Below are positions 1-6,606 of a DNA stretch of 8,768 nt, piece by piece (the stretch's first letter is position 1; every line of letters begins with the position of its first letter). A program made the position numbers and the translations under genes. The stretch is from assembly GCA_902462035.1 (NCBI GenBank), contig CABQAC010000075.1:1-8768 (forward strand), given 5' to 3'. Under the pieces are notes generated by a model. That model saw nothing but the letters and a program-made list of their open reading frames with translations, made no database searches and was not told where the DNA came from. The stretch comes from an uncultured Eubacteriales bacterium. Lineage in GTDB: Bacteria > Bacillota > Clostridia > Oscillospirales > Acutalibacteraceae.

Positions 1-261
1 GCCAATCACCTCGTAGGGGATGGTGCTGCCGTAAAGCGCGATGGTAATCATGTTCTTTTTGGCATCCTCGATGCCCTTGCGGATGGCGTCCGGAACTTCG
101 CCGGATTTGCCGATGCCGAAGCCGACATGGCCTTCGCCGTCCCCTACCACGACCAGCGCCGCAAACTTGAAAATACGGCCGCCCTTCACGGTTTTGGAAA
201 CGCGGTTAATCGCTACAACGCGTTCCTTCATATCCAAAGTGGATGCGTCAAATTTAGCCAA
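1..261 (-). CDS. rpsE: 30S ribosomal protein S5 (3'-truncated by window edge)
   Basis: This is the N-terminal 87 residues of S5, a 30S protein near the decoding centre and mRNA entry that affects translational accuracy and assembly. The window ends in frame at a Gly codon, so the C-terminal half is missing only because of the edge. The S5 double-stranded RNA-binding-like domain is visible: NRVSKTVKGGRIFKF (residues 19-33), then VVVGDGEGHVGFGIGKSGEVP and AIRKGIEDAKKNM, which match the S5 family signature. The start is TTG at 261, six bases after a GGAGG, giving the usual MAKFDAS N-terminus. The next in-frame ATG, at residue 11, has no ribosome binding site. It begins 17 nt after the rplR stop and is cotranscribed. 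Identity is secure; the TTG start is very likely. Confidence 0.96.
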   Translation of the reverse strand, partial: MAKFDASTLDMKERVVAINRVSKTVKGGRIFKFAALVVVGDGEGHVGFGIGKSGEVPDAIRKGIEDAKKNMITIALYGSTIPYEVIG

Positions 262-278
262 AGTGATTCCTCCCTCTC

Positions 279-638
279 TTAGAACTTGAGGCCGCCCTCA
301 CGGGCGCCTTCGGCCAATTCCTTGACGCGGCCGTGATAAATATGACCGCCGCGGTCAAAAACGACCTCGGTGATTCCTTTTTCCTTCGCGCGCTCCGCAA
401 TCGCCATACCAACCTTCCGCGCGGCTTCTTTGTTTCCGCCGGTGCCTTCAAAATCCTTGTCCAGTGTGGAGGCGGCGCACAGGGTAATCCCCTTTACGTC
501 GTCGATCAGCTGGGCGTAGATGTGGTTGGTGGAGCGGTAGACATTCAGGCGCGGACGTTCCGCCGTGCCCGACACTTTTCCGCGCACCCTGCGGTGGCGG
601 TTGAGTCTGGCGACATTCTTGTCAGCCTTATTCACCAT
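279..638 (-). CDS. rplR: 50S ribosomal protein L18
   Basis: L18 binds 5S rRNA together with L5 and helps dock the 5S particle into the central protuberance of the 50S subunit. The 119-residue length is normal for the family. The basic N-terminus (ARLNRHRRVRGKVSGT, residues 10-25) is the 5S-contacting extension. It is followed by RPRLNVYRSTNHIYAQLIDD and the diagnostic C-terminal block FDRGGHIYHGRVKELAEGAR (94-113), ending GGLKF. The ATG at 638 has an AAGGAG site upstream. The gene lies 18 nt after rplF and 17 nt before rpsE, the standard spc order L6-L18-S5. Nothing is unusual in the protein. Confidence 0.97.
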   Translation of the reverse strand: MVNKADKNVARLNRHRRVRGKVSGTAERPRLNVYRSTNHIYAQLIDDVKGITLCAASTLDKDFEGTGGNKEAARKVGMAIAERAKEKGITEVVFDRGGHIYHGRVKELAEGAREGGLKF

Positions 639-656
639 GGTATGTCACACTCCTTC

Positions 657-1205
657 TTACTTCTTGCCGCCCTTGCCGGTCTTGCCTTCCTTACGGCGGA
701 TGACTTCGTTCACATACTTGATACCCTTGCCCTTATAAGGCTCCGGCGGCCGCTTTTCGCGCACTTCTGCGGCAAACTGGCCGACCTTCTGCTTATCGGG
801 GCCAGAGATAATAATCTTGTTGGCGGAGGGACAATCGATCTTGATGTCGTCCGTCTCGGACATGATCACCTGATGGGAATACCCCAGGTTCATCACCAGG
901 TTCTTGCCCTGCTTCTGCACACGGTAGCCAACGCCATTGACGTCCAGCTCCTTTTGGAAGCCTTTGGTCACACCGTCGACCATGTTGGAAATCAGGGTGC
1001 GGGTCAGGCCGTGGAGGGAGCGGTTCTCCTTCTCGTCGTCCGGCCGGGTAACGTGAATCACGTCGCCTTCCTTCGCGATGGTCATGTTGGGATGAAAGGA
1101 CTGGCTCAAAGTGCCCTTAGGGCCCTTGACAGTCACTACGTTGCCGTCGATCTTTACATCGACGCCAGCGGGAATATGAACGGGTTTTCTTCCAATTCGA
1201 GACAT
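657..1205 (-). CDS. rplF: 50S ribosomal protein L6
   Basis: L6 sits at the base of the L7/L12 stalk next to the sarcin-ricin loop, near where elongation factors bind. The product is 182 residues, about the family norm, and consists of two similar alpha/beta domains. The N-terminus MSRIGRKPVHIPAGV is canonical. The signature in the second domain, PEPYKGKGIKY (154-164), is intact and is followed by a basic tail ending KTGKGGKK. The ATG at 1205 follows an AAGGAGGTG site. The gene is 17 nt after the rpsH stop and 18 nt before rplR, so it is cotranscribed within the spc part of the operon. No anomaly was seen. Confidence 0.97.
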   Translation of the reverse strand: MSRIGRKPVHIPAGVDVKIDGNVVTVKGPKGTLSQSFHPNMTIAKEGDVIHVTRPDDEKENRSLHGLTRTLISNMVDGVTKGFQKELDVNGVGYRVQKQGKNLVMNLGYSHQVIMSETDDIKIDCPSANKIIISGPDKQKVGQFAAEVREKRPPEPYKGKGIKYVNEVIRRKEGKTGKGGKK

Positions 1206-1222
1206 TCTTGCACCTCCTTACC

Positions 1223-1621
1223 TTACCATACAAATGCGAGCACTTCGCCGCCGACATTTTCCTTGCGGGCCTGGCGGTCCGTCATAATGCCTTTGGAGGT
1301 AGAAATGATCGCGATGCCAAGGCCCTTGAGTACCTTGGGCATATCCTCCACGTTGCTGTAAATCCGCAGGCCGGGCTTGGAAATTCTGCGCAACCCGGTA
1401 ATAGCGGGGGATTTGCCCTCGCCGTATTTCAAGGTGACGCGGATCACGCCCTGCTTTCCGTCTTCTATGACGGTGTAGCTTTTGATATATCCTTCATTGC
1501 GGAGGATATCCACAATCGCCTTTTTCATGTTGGAGGCGGGGATGTCCACCGTTTCGTGTTTCGCGGAATTCGCGTTGCGGATGCGGGTGAGCAGGTCCGC
1601 AATCGTATCTGTAATCTGCAT
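1223..1621 (-). CDS. rpsH: 30S ribosomal protein S8
   Basis: S8 is a primary 16S rRNA-binding protein of the central domain and is needed for platform assembly. In E. coli it is also the translational repressor of the spc operon, binding an mRNA site near rplE. Whether that applies here cannot be read from the sequence. The product is 132 residues, the usual size. The N-terminus MQITDTIADLLTRIRNANSA is canonical, and the C-terminal signature GIAIISTSKGIMTDRQAR (102-119) is complete, including the RNA-contacting STSKG segment. The ATG at 1621 follows AAAGGAGG, nine bases upstream. The gene is 25 nt after rpsZ and 17 nt before rplF. Confidence 0.97.
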   Translation of the reverse strand: MQITDTIADLLTRIRNANSAKHETVDIPASNMKKAIVDILRNEGYIKSYTVIEDGKQGVIRVTLKYGEGKSPAITGLRRISKPGLRIYSNVEDMPKVLKGLGIAIISTSKGIMTDRQARKENVGGEVLAFVW

Positions 1622-1646
1622 GCCGTTACCTCCTTTGCTGTAAACT

Positions 1647-1832
1647 TTACCAGCTGGCCTTCTTCACGCCCGGAATTTCACCTTTATAAGAGAGCTCCCT
1701 AAAGCAGATACGGCAAATGCCGAACTTGCGAAGATAGGCATGCGGCCTGCCGCAGATTTTGCACCGGTTATAGGCGCGGGTAGAAAATTTCGCCTGGCTC
1801 TGCTGCTTGATTTTCATGGATGTTTTGGCCAC
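1647..1832 (-). CDS. rpsZ: 30S ribosomal protein S14, zinc-binding type Z
   Basis: S14 is a small protein of the 30S head that packs with S3, S10 and S19 on the 16S rRNA 3' domain. At 61 residues it is the short, zinc-binding form (often named rpsZ, or rpsN in some genomes). It carries two CxxC pairs at C24/C27 and C40/C43, in the contexts RCKICGR and GICRICFREL, which should hold one zinc ion. The C-terminus GEIPGVKKASW is typical. The start is GTG at 1832, eight bases after GGAGG. The internal ATG at residue 6 lies too far from that site. The SD follows the rplE stop directly (13-nt spacer), suggesting coupled translation. Zinc-independent paralogues are common in Firmicutes, but none is visible here. 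Confidence 0.96.
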   Translation of the reverse strand: MAKTSMKIKQQSQAKFSTRAYNRCKICGRPHAYLRKFGICRICFRELSYKGEIPGVKKASW

Positions 1833-1845
1833 AATGATTCCCTCC

Positions 1846-2385
1846 TTACTTCACAAACGGGGCGCCCATCAGGGACATCAGTTCCCGGGCTTCCTCGTCG
1901 GTATTTGCACTGGTCACGAAGCAAATATCCATGCCGCGGACCTTGTCGATCTTGTCGTATTCGATTTCCGGGAAAATCAGCTGTTCCCGCAGGCCCATGC
2001 TGTAGTTGCCACGCCCGTCAAAGGAGTTGGCGTTGATGCCCCGGAAGTCCCGGACGCGGGGAAGCGCGACATTGAAGAGACGGTCGATAAACTCGTACAT
2101 TCTCTCCCCCCGCAGCGTGACCTTCACGCCGATGGGCATGCCTTCGCGCACCTTGAAGTTAGCAACGGATTTTTTCGCCTTACAGATAATCGGCTTCTGG
2201 CCGGTGATGGCCGCGATATCCGTCATGATGGCGTCGATGACCTTCGCGTTGTCGCGCGCTTCGCCGGCGCCGACGTTAATAATCACCTTTTCAAACTTGG
2301 GAATCTGCATCACGCTTTTGTAAGCAAATTTCTTCATCAGAGCAGGTGCCACGTCGCTTTTGTAGAATTCTTTAAGCCTTGCCAT
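1846..2385 (-). CDS. rplE: 50S ribosomal protein L5
   Basis: L5 binds 5S rRNA and contacts the P-site tRNA and the 30S head through bridge B1b in the central protuberance. The product is 179 residues, the normal bacterial length. Recognisable blocks are MQIPKFEKVIINVGAGEA (26-43), GQKPIICKAKKSVANFKVRE (62-81), GMPIGVKVTLRGERMYEFID (82-101) and LREQLIFPEIEYDKIDKVRG (132-151). The ATG at 2385 is served by TAAGGAGGAG, in which the rplX stop codon itself starts the ribosome binding site, so the spacer is only 12 nt. It sits between rplX and rpsZ as in the classical spc order. No oddity was seen. Confidence 0.97.
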   Translation of the reverse strand: MARLKEFYKSDVAPALMKKFAYKSVMQIPKFEKVIINVGAGEARDNAKVIDAIMTDIAAITGQKPIICKAKKSVANFKVREGMPIGVKVTLRGERMYEFIDRLFNVALPRVRDFRGINANSFDGRGNYSMGLREQLIFPEIEYDKIDKVRGMDICFVTSANTDEEARELMSLMGAPFVK

Positions 2386-2397
2386 GTCTTCTCCTCC

Positions 2398-2718
2398 TTA
2401 AAGAGTTTCGCCGCAGCGCCTGCAGACACGCTGTTTCTGACCATCTTCAAAAAACTTGTGGCCGACACGGGTGGCCTTGTTGCAGTGGGGGCAAACGACC
2501 TGCACCTTGCAGGCGTACATGGCGCCTTCGGCCTTGACAATGCCGCCCTCTTGGCCGACCTGGCGGGGCTTGACATGCTTAGAAACCATGTTGACGCCCT
2601 CGATGATCACCTTGCCCTCCTTGGGGCTGACAGCGATCACCTTGCCTTTTTTACCTTTTTCCCGGCCGCTGAGCACCACAACGGTGTCGCCGGTTTTTAC
2701 GTGAACCTTTTGAATCAT
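2398..2718 (-). CDS. rplX: 50S ribosomal protein L24 with Cys4 C-terminal tail
   Basis: L24 is an early assembly protein that nucleates folding of the 23S rRNA 5' domain and lies near the tunnel exit. The KOW motif is at residues 8-30 (KTGDTVVVLSGREKGKKGKV), and the family block VIIEGVNMVSKHVKP follows. The C-terminal part has C76-P-H-C79 and C99-R-R-C102, a zinc-ribbon-like arrangement absent from E. coli and B. subtilis L24 but, as far as I recall, common in Clostridia. I place the start at the ATG at 2718, giving 106 residues, eight bases after GGAGG. An in-frame GTG three codons upstream (2727) overlaps that site and is unlikely to be used. The gene begins 15 nt after the rplN stop. Confidence 0.95.
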   Translation of the reverse strand: MIQKVHVKTGDTVVVLSGREKGKKGKVIAVSPKEGKVIIEGVNMVSKHVKPRQVGQEGGIVKAEGAMYACKVQVVCPHCNKATRVGHKFFEDGQKQRVCRRCGETL

Positions 2719-2733
2719 TTCTGGCACCTCCTG

Positions 2734-3102
2734 TCAAAGCACTTCGGGAGCTAGGGACAGGATTTTGAGGTAATCCTTGTCGCGGAGCTCTCTGGCCACG
2801 GGCCCAAAAATACGGGTGCCTCTGGGGTTTTTATCGTCGCGGATGATAACGGCCGCATTTTCGTCGAAACGGATGTAAGTGCCGTCGTCACGCCGGACGC
2901 CGGACGCGGAACGGACGATGACCGCCTTAACCACGTCGCCTTTTTTTACAACGCCGCCGGGCGCCGCCTTTTTGACGGAGCACACGATTACGTCGCCGAT
3001 ATTGCCATACCTTCTGCCTGAGCCGCCGAGTACGCGGATGCACATAAGCTCTTTCGCGCCTGTGTTGTCGGCCACTTTAAGCAAGGTCTGCTGCTGTACC
3101 AC
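2734..3102 (-). CDS. rplN: 50S ribosomal protein L14
   Basis: L14 binds 23S rRNA on the subunit interface, forms bridge B8 with 16S rRNA, and is the docking site of the silencing factor RsfS. The product is 122 residues, exactly typical. The N-terminus MVQQQTLLKVADNTGAKELM and the family signature across residues 60-86 (AVIVRSASGVRRDDGTYIRF and the following DENAAVII) are intact, as is NPRGTRIFGPVARELR (92-107). The start is GTG at 3102, eight bases after GGAGG. It gives the conserved M-[VI]-QQQ N-terminus, so no other start is plausible. The gene is 27 nt after rpsQ and marks the beginning of the spc cluster, with no promoter or terminator visible in the gap. Confidence 0.97.
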   Translation of the reverse strand: MVQQQTLLKVADNTGAKELMCIRVLGGSGRRYGNIGDVIVCSVKKAAPGGVVKKGDVVKAVIVRSASGVRRDDGTYIRFDENAAVIIRDDKNPRGTRIFGPVARELRDKDYLKILSLAPEVL

Positions 3103-3129
3103 AGTGCGTTCCTCCTTCGCAGAGCCGAA

Positions 3130-3387
3130 TTATTTCGCTCTTTCAATAATTTCCACAAGACGCCATCTCTTATCTTTGGAGAGGGGACGGGTCTCCATCA
3201 CGCGCACGCGGTCGCCGATGGTGCATTCGTTCTTTTCATCATGCGCTTTCAGCTTCATGGTGCGCTTGATGATCTTTTTATAAAGCGGATGACGGACTCT
3301 GTCCTCGATGGCCACAACAATGGTCTTATCCATTTTATCGCTGACCACCTTGCCAACCGCCGTCTTTCTCATGTTCCTGTCGTTCAC
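3130..3387 (-). CDS. rpsQ: 30S ribosomal protein S17
   Basis: S17 is a primary 16S rRNA-binding protein with an OB fold, needed for folding of the 5' and central domains of the 30S body. The product is 85 residues, as expected. Seen motifs are GKVVSDKMDKTIVVAIEDRV (12-31), HPLYKKIIKRT (33-43) and the family signature GDRVRVMETRPLSKDKRW (58-75). The start is GTG at 3387, eight bases after GGAGG. An ATG five codons downstream is too distant from that site. This gene ends the S10 cluster proper. It lies 19 nt after rpmC and 27 nt before rplN, showing that the S10 and spc clusters are fused into one unit. Confidence 0.97.
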   Translation of the reverse strand: MNDRNMRKTAVGKVVSDKMDKTIVVAIEDRVRHPLYKKIIKRTMKLKAHDEKNECTIGDRVRVMETRPLSKDKRWRLVEIIERAK

Positions 3388-3406
3388 AGCTTAATCCTCC
3401 CTTCCG

Positions 3407-3610
3407 TTACGCCTGCGCGTCGTCTTTTTGGATTTCGTGCAGAATGGTCATGACACGAGCAATATCCTTTTTGACGGCGCTGATGCGCATCGGGTTATCG
3501 AGCTGGTTGACGGCATGCTGAAAACGCAGGTTGAAAAGCTCGGCCTTGAGGTCCTTGAGCTTCGATTCCAATTCCGCCGCGGTCAATTCTCTGATCTCTG
3601 AGGCCTTCAT
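3407..3610 (-). CDS. rpmC: 50S ribosomal protein L29
   Basis: L29 is a small, mostly alpha-helical 50S protein beside L23 at the tunnel exit, where nascent-chain factors such as trigger factor and SRP dock. The 67-residue size is normal. The N-terminal helix MKASEIRELTAAELESKL and the diagnostic stretch AELFNLRFQHAVNQLDNPMR (23-42), followed by SAVKKDIARVMTIL, identify it. Its ATG (3608-3610) overlaps the rplP stop codon in an ATGA arrangement, a four-base overlap. Only a weak GGTGG/GGTGAG-like site precedes it, so translation probably depends on ribosomes finishing rplP. This is the only gene in the window without a strong SD sequence. Confidence 0.96.
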   Translation of the reverse strand: MKASEIRELTAAELESKLKDLKAELFNLRFQHAVNQLDNPMRISAVKKDIARVMTILHEIQKDDAQA

Positions 3611-4041
3611 TGCTGCTCACCACCCGTTCCCTGGTCGTTCTTCGACACAAACTTGCATTTGATCGGCAGTTTATTGGCAGCAAGACGCAACGCCTCCCGC
3701 GCCAGCTCCTCGCTCACGCCGCCGATCTCGAACATCACTCTGCCCGGCTTAACCACCGCCACCCAATATTCGGGCGAGCCTTTACCGGAACCCATGCGGG
3801 TTTCGGCGGGCTTTTCGGTGATAGGCTTATCCGGGAAAATTTTAATCCAAACCTGGCCGCCTCTTTTGATATAACGCGTCATCGCGATACGGGCGGCTTC
3901 GATCTGGTTGGAGGTGATCCAGGCGGGCTCGAGAGCCTGCAGGCCGAAATCACCATGACTGACAAAGTTACCGCGGTACGCTTTGCCGGTCAGACGGCCT
4001 CTGTGCACTCTGCGGTACTTCACACGCTTGGGCAACAACAT
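3607..4041 (-). CDS. rplP: 50S ribosomal protein L16
   Basis: L16 joins late in 50S assembly and organises the A-site region and the elbow contact of A-site tRNA. The product is 144 residues, slightly longer than the E. coli protein (136), the difference lying in a polar tail (SKNDQGTGGEQQ). The N-terminus MLLPKRVKYRRVHRGR, the block KRGGQVWIKIFPDKPITEKP (59-78) and TRMGSGKGSPEYWVAVVKPG (81-100) match both L16 signatures. Arg82 corresponds to the Arg that is hydroxylated in E. coli L16. Its ATG shares one base with the rpsC stop (TAATG), and its GGAGG lies inside the last codons of rpsC, so the two are translationally coupled. Its own stop overlaps the rpmC start. Confidence 0.97.
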   Translation of the reverse strand: MLLPKRVKYRRVHRGRLTGKAYRGNFVSHGDFGLQALEPAWITSNQIEAARIAMTRYIKRGGQVWIKIFPDKPITEKPAETRMGSGKGSPEYWVAVVKPGRVMFEIGGVSEELAREALRLAANKLPIKCKFVSKNDQGTGGEQQ

Positions 4042-4709
4042 TACTTATTGCCTCCTTCCCTACGGGGTCTGCGGGCTGCGTCTTGAAGAACCTCGCCCTT
4101 GTAGATCCAAACCTTCACGCCGATGCGGCCGTAGGTGGTCGCGGCCTCCGCAAAGCCGTAATCGATGTCGGCGCGGAGGGTTTGCAGCGGAATGGTTCCT
4201 TCGTGATACTGCTCAGAACGGGCGATTTCCGCACCGCCCAAACGGCCGGAAACCTGAATTTTGATGCCCTTCACGCCCAGCTTCATCGCCCGGCCGATCG
4301 CCTGCTTCATCGCCCGGCGGAAGGAAATACGCTTCTCCAGCTGCGCGCCGACGCTTTCGGCCACCAGCTGTGCGTTGGTGTCGGGGCCTTTGACCTCGAC
4401 AATATTGATATTCACGGGCTTTTTGAGGATCGCTTCGCACTGCAGGCGGAGTTTCTCAATTTCCGCGCCGCCGCGGCCAATGACAATGCCGGGCTTGGCG
4501 CAGTGAATGTGAATGCGGACCTTGGACGCGTCACGCTCGATTTCGATCTTGGGCACGCCCGCGGCGTAAAGCTGCTTCTTCAGCAGTTTGCGGAGGTTGT
4601 AGTCCTCCACCAGCGTATCGCCGAACACGGCATCCTTGGCGTACCAGCGGGAATTCCAATCCTTGATTACGCCGACGCGAAGGCCGTGGGGATTAACTTT
4701 TTGTCCCAT
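4041..4709 (-). CDS. rpsC: 30S ribosomal protein S3
   Basis: S3 lies in the 30S head at the mRNA entry tunnel and, with S4 and S5, contributes to mRNA unwinding. The product is 222 residues, within the family range. It begins MGQKVNPHGLRVGVIKDW. The KH-type RNA-binding domain carries its glycine loop GIVIGRGG at residues 74-81, and the C-terminal domain contains KGIKIQVSGRLGGAEIARSE and DIDYGFAEAATTYGRIGVKV. The ATG at 4709 is preceded by AGGAGGAG. The gene starts 16 nt after rplV and its stop overlaps the rplP start by one base. Nothing is missing or unusual. Confidence 0.97.
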   Translation of the reverse strand: MGQKVNPHGLRVGVIKDWNSRWYAKDAVFGDTLVEDYNLRKLLKKQLYAAGVPKIEIERDASKVRIHIHCAKPGIVIGRGGAEIEKLRLQCEAILKKPVNINIVEVKGPDTNAQLVAESVGAQLEKRISFRRAMKQAIGRAMKLGVKGIKIQVSGRLGGAEIARSEQYHEGTIPLQTLRADIDYGFAEAATTYGRIGVKVWIYKGEVLQDAARRPRREGGNK

Positions 4710-4725
4710 TGTTTCGCTCCTCCTC

Positions 4726-5079
4726 TCAGTCTCTTTCCTTCAGCACCAGGGTTACGTGCGACGTTTTCTTTTGAATGGAAAACGCGCGGCCCTGCGCTCT
4801 CGGACGAATCCGCTTGAGGATGGGGCCCTGGCAGACGAAGCACTCTGCCACGTACAATCTGGCAACATCCATATTCTGGTTATTCTCAGCGTTTGCCATT
4901 GCCGATTTGAGCAGCTTTTGCAGCTCCTCACAGGCGGCCTTCGGCGTATACTTGAGGATAGCCATCGCTTTGTCGACCGGCTGGTTACGGATCAGATCCA
5001 GCACAATCGAAACTTTTCTGGGGGAGATGCGGGCATATTTTAGGTACGCCTTGGCTTCCCTTACTTCCATTGCATCCAT
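4726..5079 (-). CDS. rplV: 50S ribosomal protein L22
   Basis: L22 contacts all 23S rRNA domains. Its long beta-hairpin lines the peptide exit tunnel opposite L4, where changes are known to affect macrolide sensitivity and nascent-chain stalling. The protein has AYLKYARISPRKVSIVLDLI (11-30), then the hairpin and signature GPILKRIRPRAQGRAFSIQK (85-104) and KTSHVTLVL. I choose the ATG at 5079 (117 residues), eight bases after AAAGGAG. An in-frame GTG three codons upstream at 5088 overlaps that site. A second in-frame ATG three codons downstream is possible but has poorer spacing. The hairpin tip shows no insertion or deletion. The gene lies 23 nt after rpsS. Confidence 0.95.
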   Translation of the reverse strand: MDAMEVREAKAYLKYARISPRKVSIVLDLIRNQPVDKAMAILKYTPKAACEELQKLLKSAMANAENNQNMDVARLYVAECFVCQGPILKRIRPRAQGRAFSIQKKTSHVTLVLKERD

Positions 5080-5102
5080 GCTATACACTCCTTTCAGCCG
5101 CT

Positions 5103-5378
5103 TTATTTCTTGGTCGTCTTGGAACCGGCATGGCCCCGGAAGGTCCGGGTGGGGGCGAATTCGCCCAGCTTGTGGCCGACCATGTCCTCGGTAATATAAA
5201 CCGGCACATGCTTGCGGCCGTCATGCACGGCGACGGTGTGGCCGACAAAATCCGGGAAGATGGTGGAGGCACGGCTCCAGGTTTTGACGATCTTCTTCTC
5301 GCCGGCCTGATTCATTTCCTGAATCCTTTTCAGCAGCACAGGCTGTACGAAAGGACCCTTTTTAACGCTTCTGCCCAT
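5103..5378 (-). CDS. rpsS: 30S ribosomal protein S19
   Basis: S19 is in the 30S head, pairs with S13, and contacts the 50S central protuberance and A-site tRNA. The 91-residue length is typical. MGRSVKKGPFVQPVLLKRI and KTWSRASTIFPDFVGHTVAV (32-51) are canonical, and the family signature PVYITEDMVGHKLGEFAPTR (59-78) is complete. The ATG at 5378 follows AAAGGAG with a ten-base spacing. Another ATG seven bases upstream is out of frame and can be ignored. It is 26 nt after rplB and 23 nt before rplV, as in the standard S10 order. No anomaly was seen. Confidence 0.97.
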   Translation of the reverse strand: MGRSVKKGPFVQPVLLKRIQEMNQAGEKKIVKTWSRASTIFPDFVGHTVAVHDGRKHVPVYITEDMVGHKLGEFAPTRTFRGHAGSKTTKK

Positions 5379-5404
5379 AGTTCATAAGCTCCTTTCTTAC
5401 CGCC

Positions 5405-6238
5405 TTACTTGCCGTTTCTGCGCTTCACGATATATTTATCGGAGCGGTTCTTCTTGGCGCGGGTCTTGTAACCCATCGCCGGTTTGCCCCAGGGGGTAAC
5501 AGGCCCGGGACGGCCCACAGGAGACTTGCCCTCGCCGCCGCCGTGCGGATGGTCGTTGGGGTTCATAACCGAGCCGCGGACGGTGGGACGCCAGCCCATG
5601 TTGCGTTTGCGGCCGGCCTTGCCGATCTTGACGTTTTCGTGGTCGATGTTGCTGACCTGGCCGATGGAGGCCATGCAGTTAACCGGCACGTTGCGCAGTT
5701 CGCCGGAAGGCAACCGCAGCAGCGCCATGCCGTTTTCCTTAGCCATCAGCTGGGCCATATTGCCGGCGGAACGGGCCAGCTGAGCGCCCTTGCCGGGATA
5801 CAGCTCCACGTTGTGGACGAAGGTACCGGTGGGGATATTGAGAAGCGGCAGCGCGTTGCCGGGCTTGATATCCGCTTCGGCGCCGGAGACGACGGTATCG
5901 CCGACCTTCAGGCCGTGGGGCGCGGTGATGTAGCTCTTTTCGCCGTCCTCGTACTGGATCAGGGCAATGAACGCGGAACGGTTGGGATCGTACTCCAGGG
6001 TAAGCACCGTGGCGGGAACGCCGGCCTTGCGGCGCTTGAAGTCGATCAGCCGGTATTTTTTGCGGTTGCCGCCGCCGCGGTGGCGGACGGTGATGCGGCC
6101 ATAGCTGTTGCGGCCGGCTTTTTTATTCAGGGGAGCAAGCAGGCTCTTTTCCGGGCCCTGTTTGCTCAAAGACGAGTAGTCGGTCACCGACATGTTGCGG
6201 CGGCCGTTCGTCGTCGGCTTGTAAACTTTAATAGACAT
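5405..6238 (-). CDS. rplB: 50S ribosomal protein L2
   Basis: L2 is a primary 23S rRNA-binding protein needed for subunit association and peptidyl transferase activity. It forms bridge B7b. The product is 277 residues, near the E. coli length of 273. The OB-fold region includes GRNSYGRITVRHRGGGNRKK (42-61). The C-terminal signature PTVRGSVMNPNDHPHGGGEG (218-237) is intact, with His230 the probable counterpart of the functionally important E. coli His229. The ATG at 6238 has a GAGGAG site at a rather long spacing (about 12 bases). The start is nevertheless fixed by the conserved MSIKVYKPTTNGRR. It is separated from rplW by 77 nt, the longest spacer inside the operon. Confidence 0.97.
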   Translation of the reverse strand: MSIKVYKPTTNGRRNMSVTDYSSLSKQGPEKSLLAPLNKKAGRNSYGRITVRHRGGGNRKKYRLIDFKRRKAGVPATVLTLEYDPNRSAFIALIQYEDGEKSYITAPHGLKVGDTVVSGAEADIKPGNALPLLNIPTGTFVHNVELYPGKGAQLARSAGNMAQLMAKENGMALLRLPSGELRNVPVNCMASIGQVSNIDHENVKIGKAGRKRNMGWRPTVRGSVMNPNDHPHGGGEGKSPVGRPGPVTPWGKPAMGYKTRAKKNRSDKYIVKRRNGK

Positions 6239-6315
6239 GGGTGGTTCACTCTCCTCATGATGGCTTTGCGGGGTATGTCAATCCCCATACGTTGCCCCTG
6301 CTTAATTTTGCAGGA
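6239..6315 (-). other. 77-nt rplW-rplB spacer
   Basis: This is the longest gap inside the operon. It contains the rplB SD (GAGGAG) and a short GGGG-ATTGACATA-CCCC inverted repeat. It also has a TTGACA hexamer, but no good -10 element at 16-18 nt (best three of six matches). I see no convincing internal promoter, terminator or small gene. Confidence 0.3.
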
Positions 6316-6606
6316 TTACATCATGCCCTCGAAGAATTCGATAGGCTTGCTGCCCTCGGTCAGGGTGATGACCGCCTTTTTCCAGGAGGGGGTGTAGCCC
6401 TCGCTCCTGCCCTGGCGGCGGAGCCGGCCCCGCACGTTGAGCGTGTTGACCTTTTTGACCTCCACGCCGAACGCTTCGGCAGCCGCTTTGGCAATTTCGA
6501 TCTTATTGGCGTCCTTGGCCACTTCGAACGTGTACTTTTTCATCTGGGCGCCCGCCATCGTCTTTTCGGTGATGATCGGGCGGATAATCACGTCATGTGC
6601 CGTCAT
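6316..6606 (-). CDS. rplW: 50S ribosomal protein L23
   Basis: L23 sits at the tunnel exit and is the main docking point of trigger factor and SRP. The product is 96 residues, as expected. It shows HDVIIRPIITEKTM (4-17), the basic extended-loop segment VNTLNVRGRLRRQGRSEGYT (53-72) and WKKAVITLTEGSKPIEFFEG (75-94). Its ATG overlaps the rplD stop by one base (TAATG). The strong GAGGAGGTG site lies within the last codons of rplD, so translation of the two is probably coupled. It is followed by the unusually long 77-nt spacer before rplB. Family assignment is certain. Confidence 0.96.
   Translation of the reverse strand: MTAHDVIIRPIITEKTMAGAQMKKYTFEVAKDANKIEIAKAAAEAFGVEVKKVNTLNVRGRLRRQGRSEGYTPSWKKAVITLTEGSKPIEFFEGMM

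Noticed and set aside
333..1361. Plus-strand open frame of 342 codons across rplR, rplF and rpsH
   Set aside because: It is antisense to three certain ribosomal genes, lacks a ribosome binding site and resembles no family. GC-rich codon use on the opposite strand explains it.
2719..2727. Upstream GTG start for rplX
   Set aside because: The GTG overlaps the AGGAGG ribosome binding site, whereas the ATG three codons later has ideal spacing.
1807..2754. Plus-strand open frame of 315 codons opposite rplE and rplX
   Set aside because: It is fully antisense to conserved genes and has no independent coding signal.
5080..5088. Upstream GTG start for rplV
   Set aside because: The GTG is part of the AAAGGAGTG ribosome binding site, and the ATG at 5079 has proper spacing.
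6262..6285. Internal promoter from TTGACA in the rplW-rplB gap
   Set aside because: The best -10 at allowed spacing matches only three of six positions, so a lone -35-like hexamer is insufficient.
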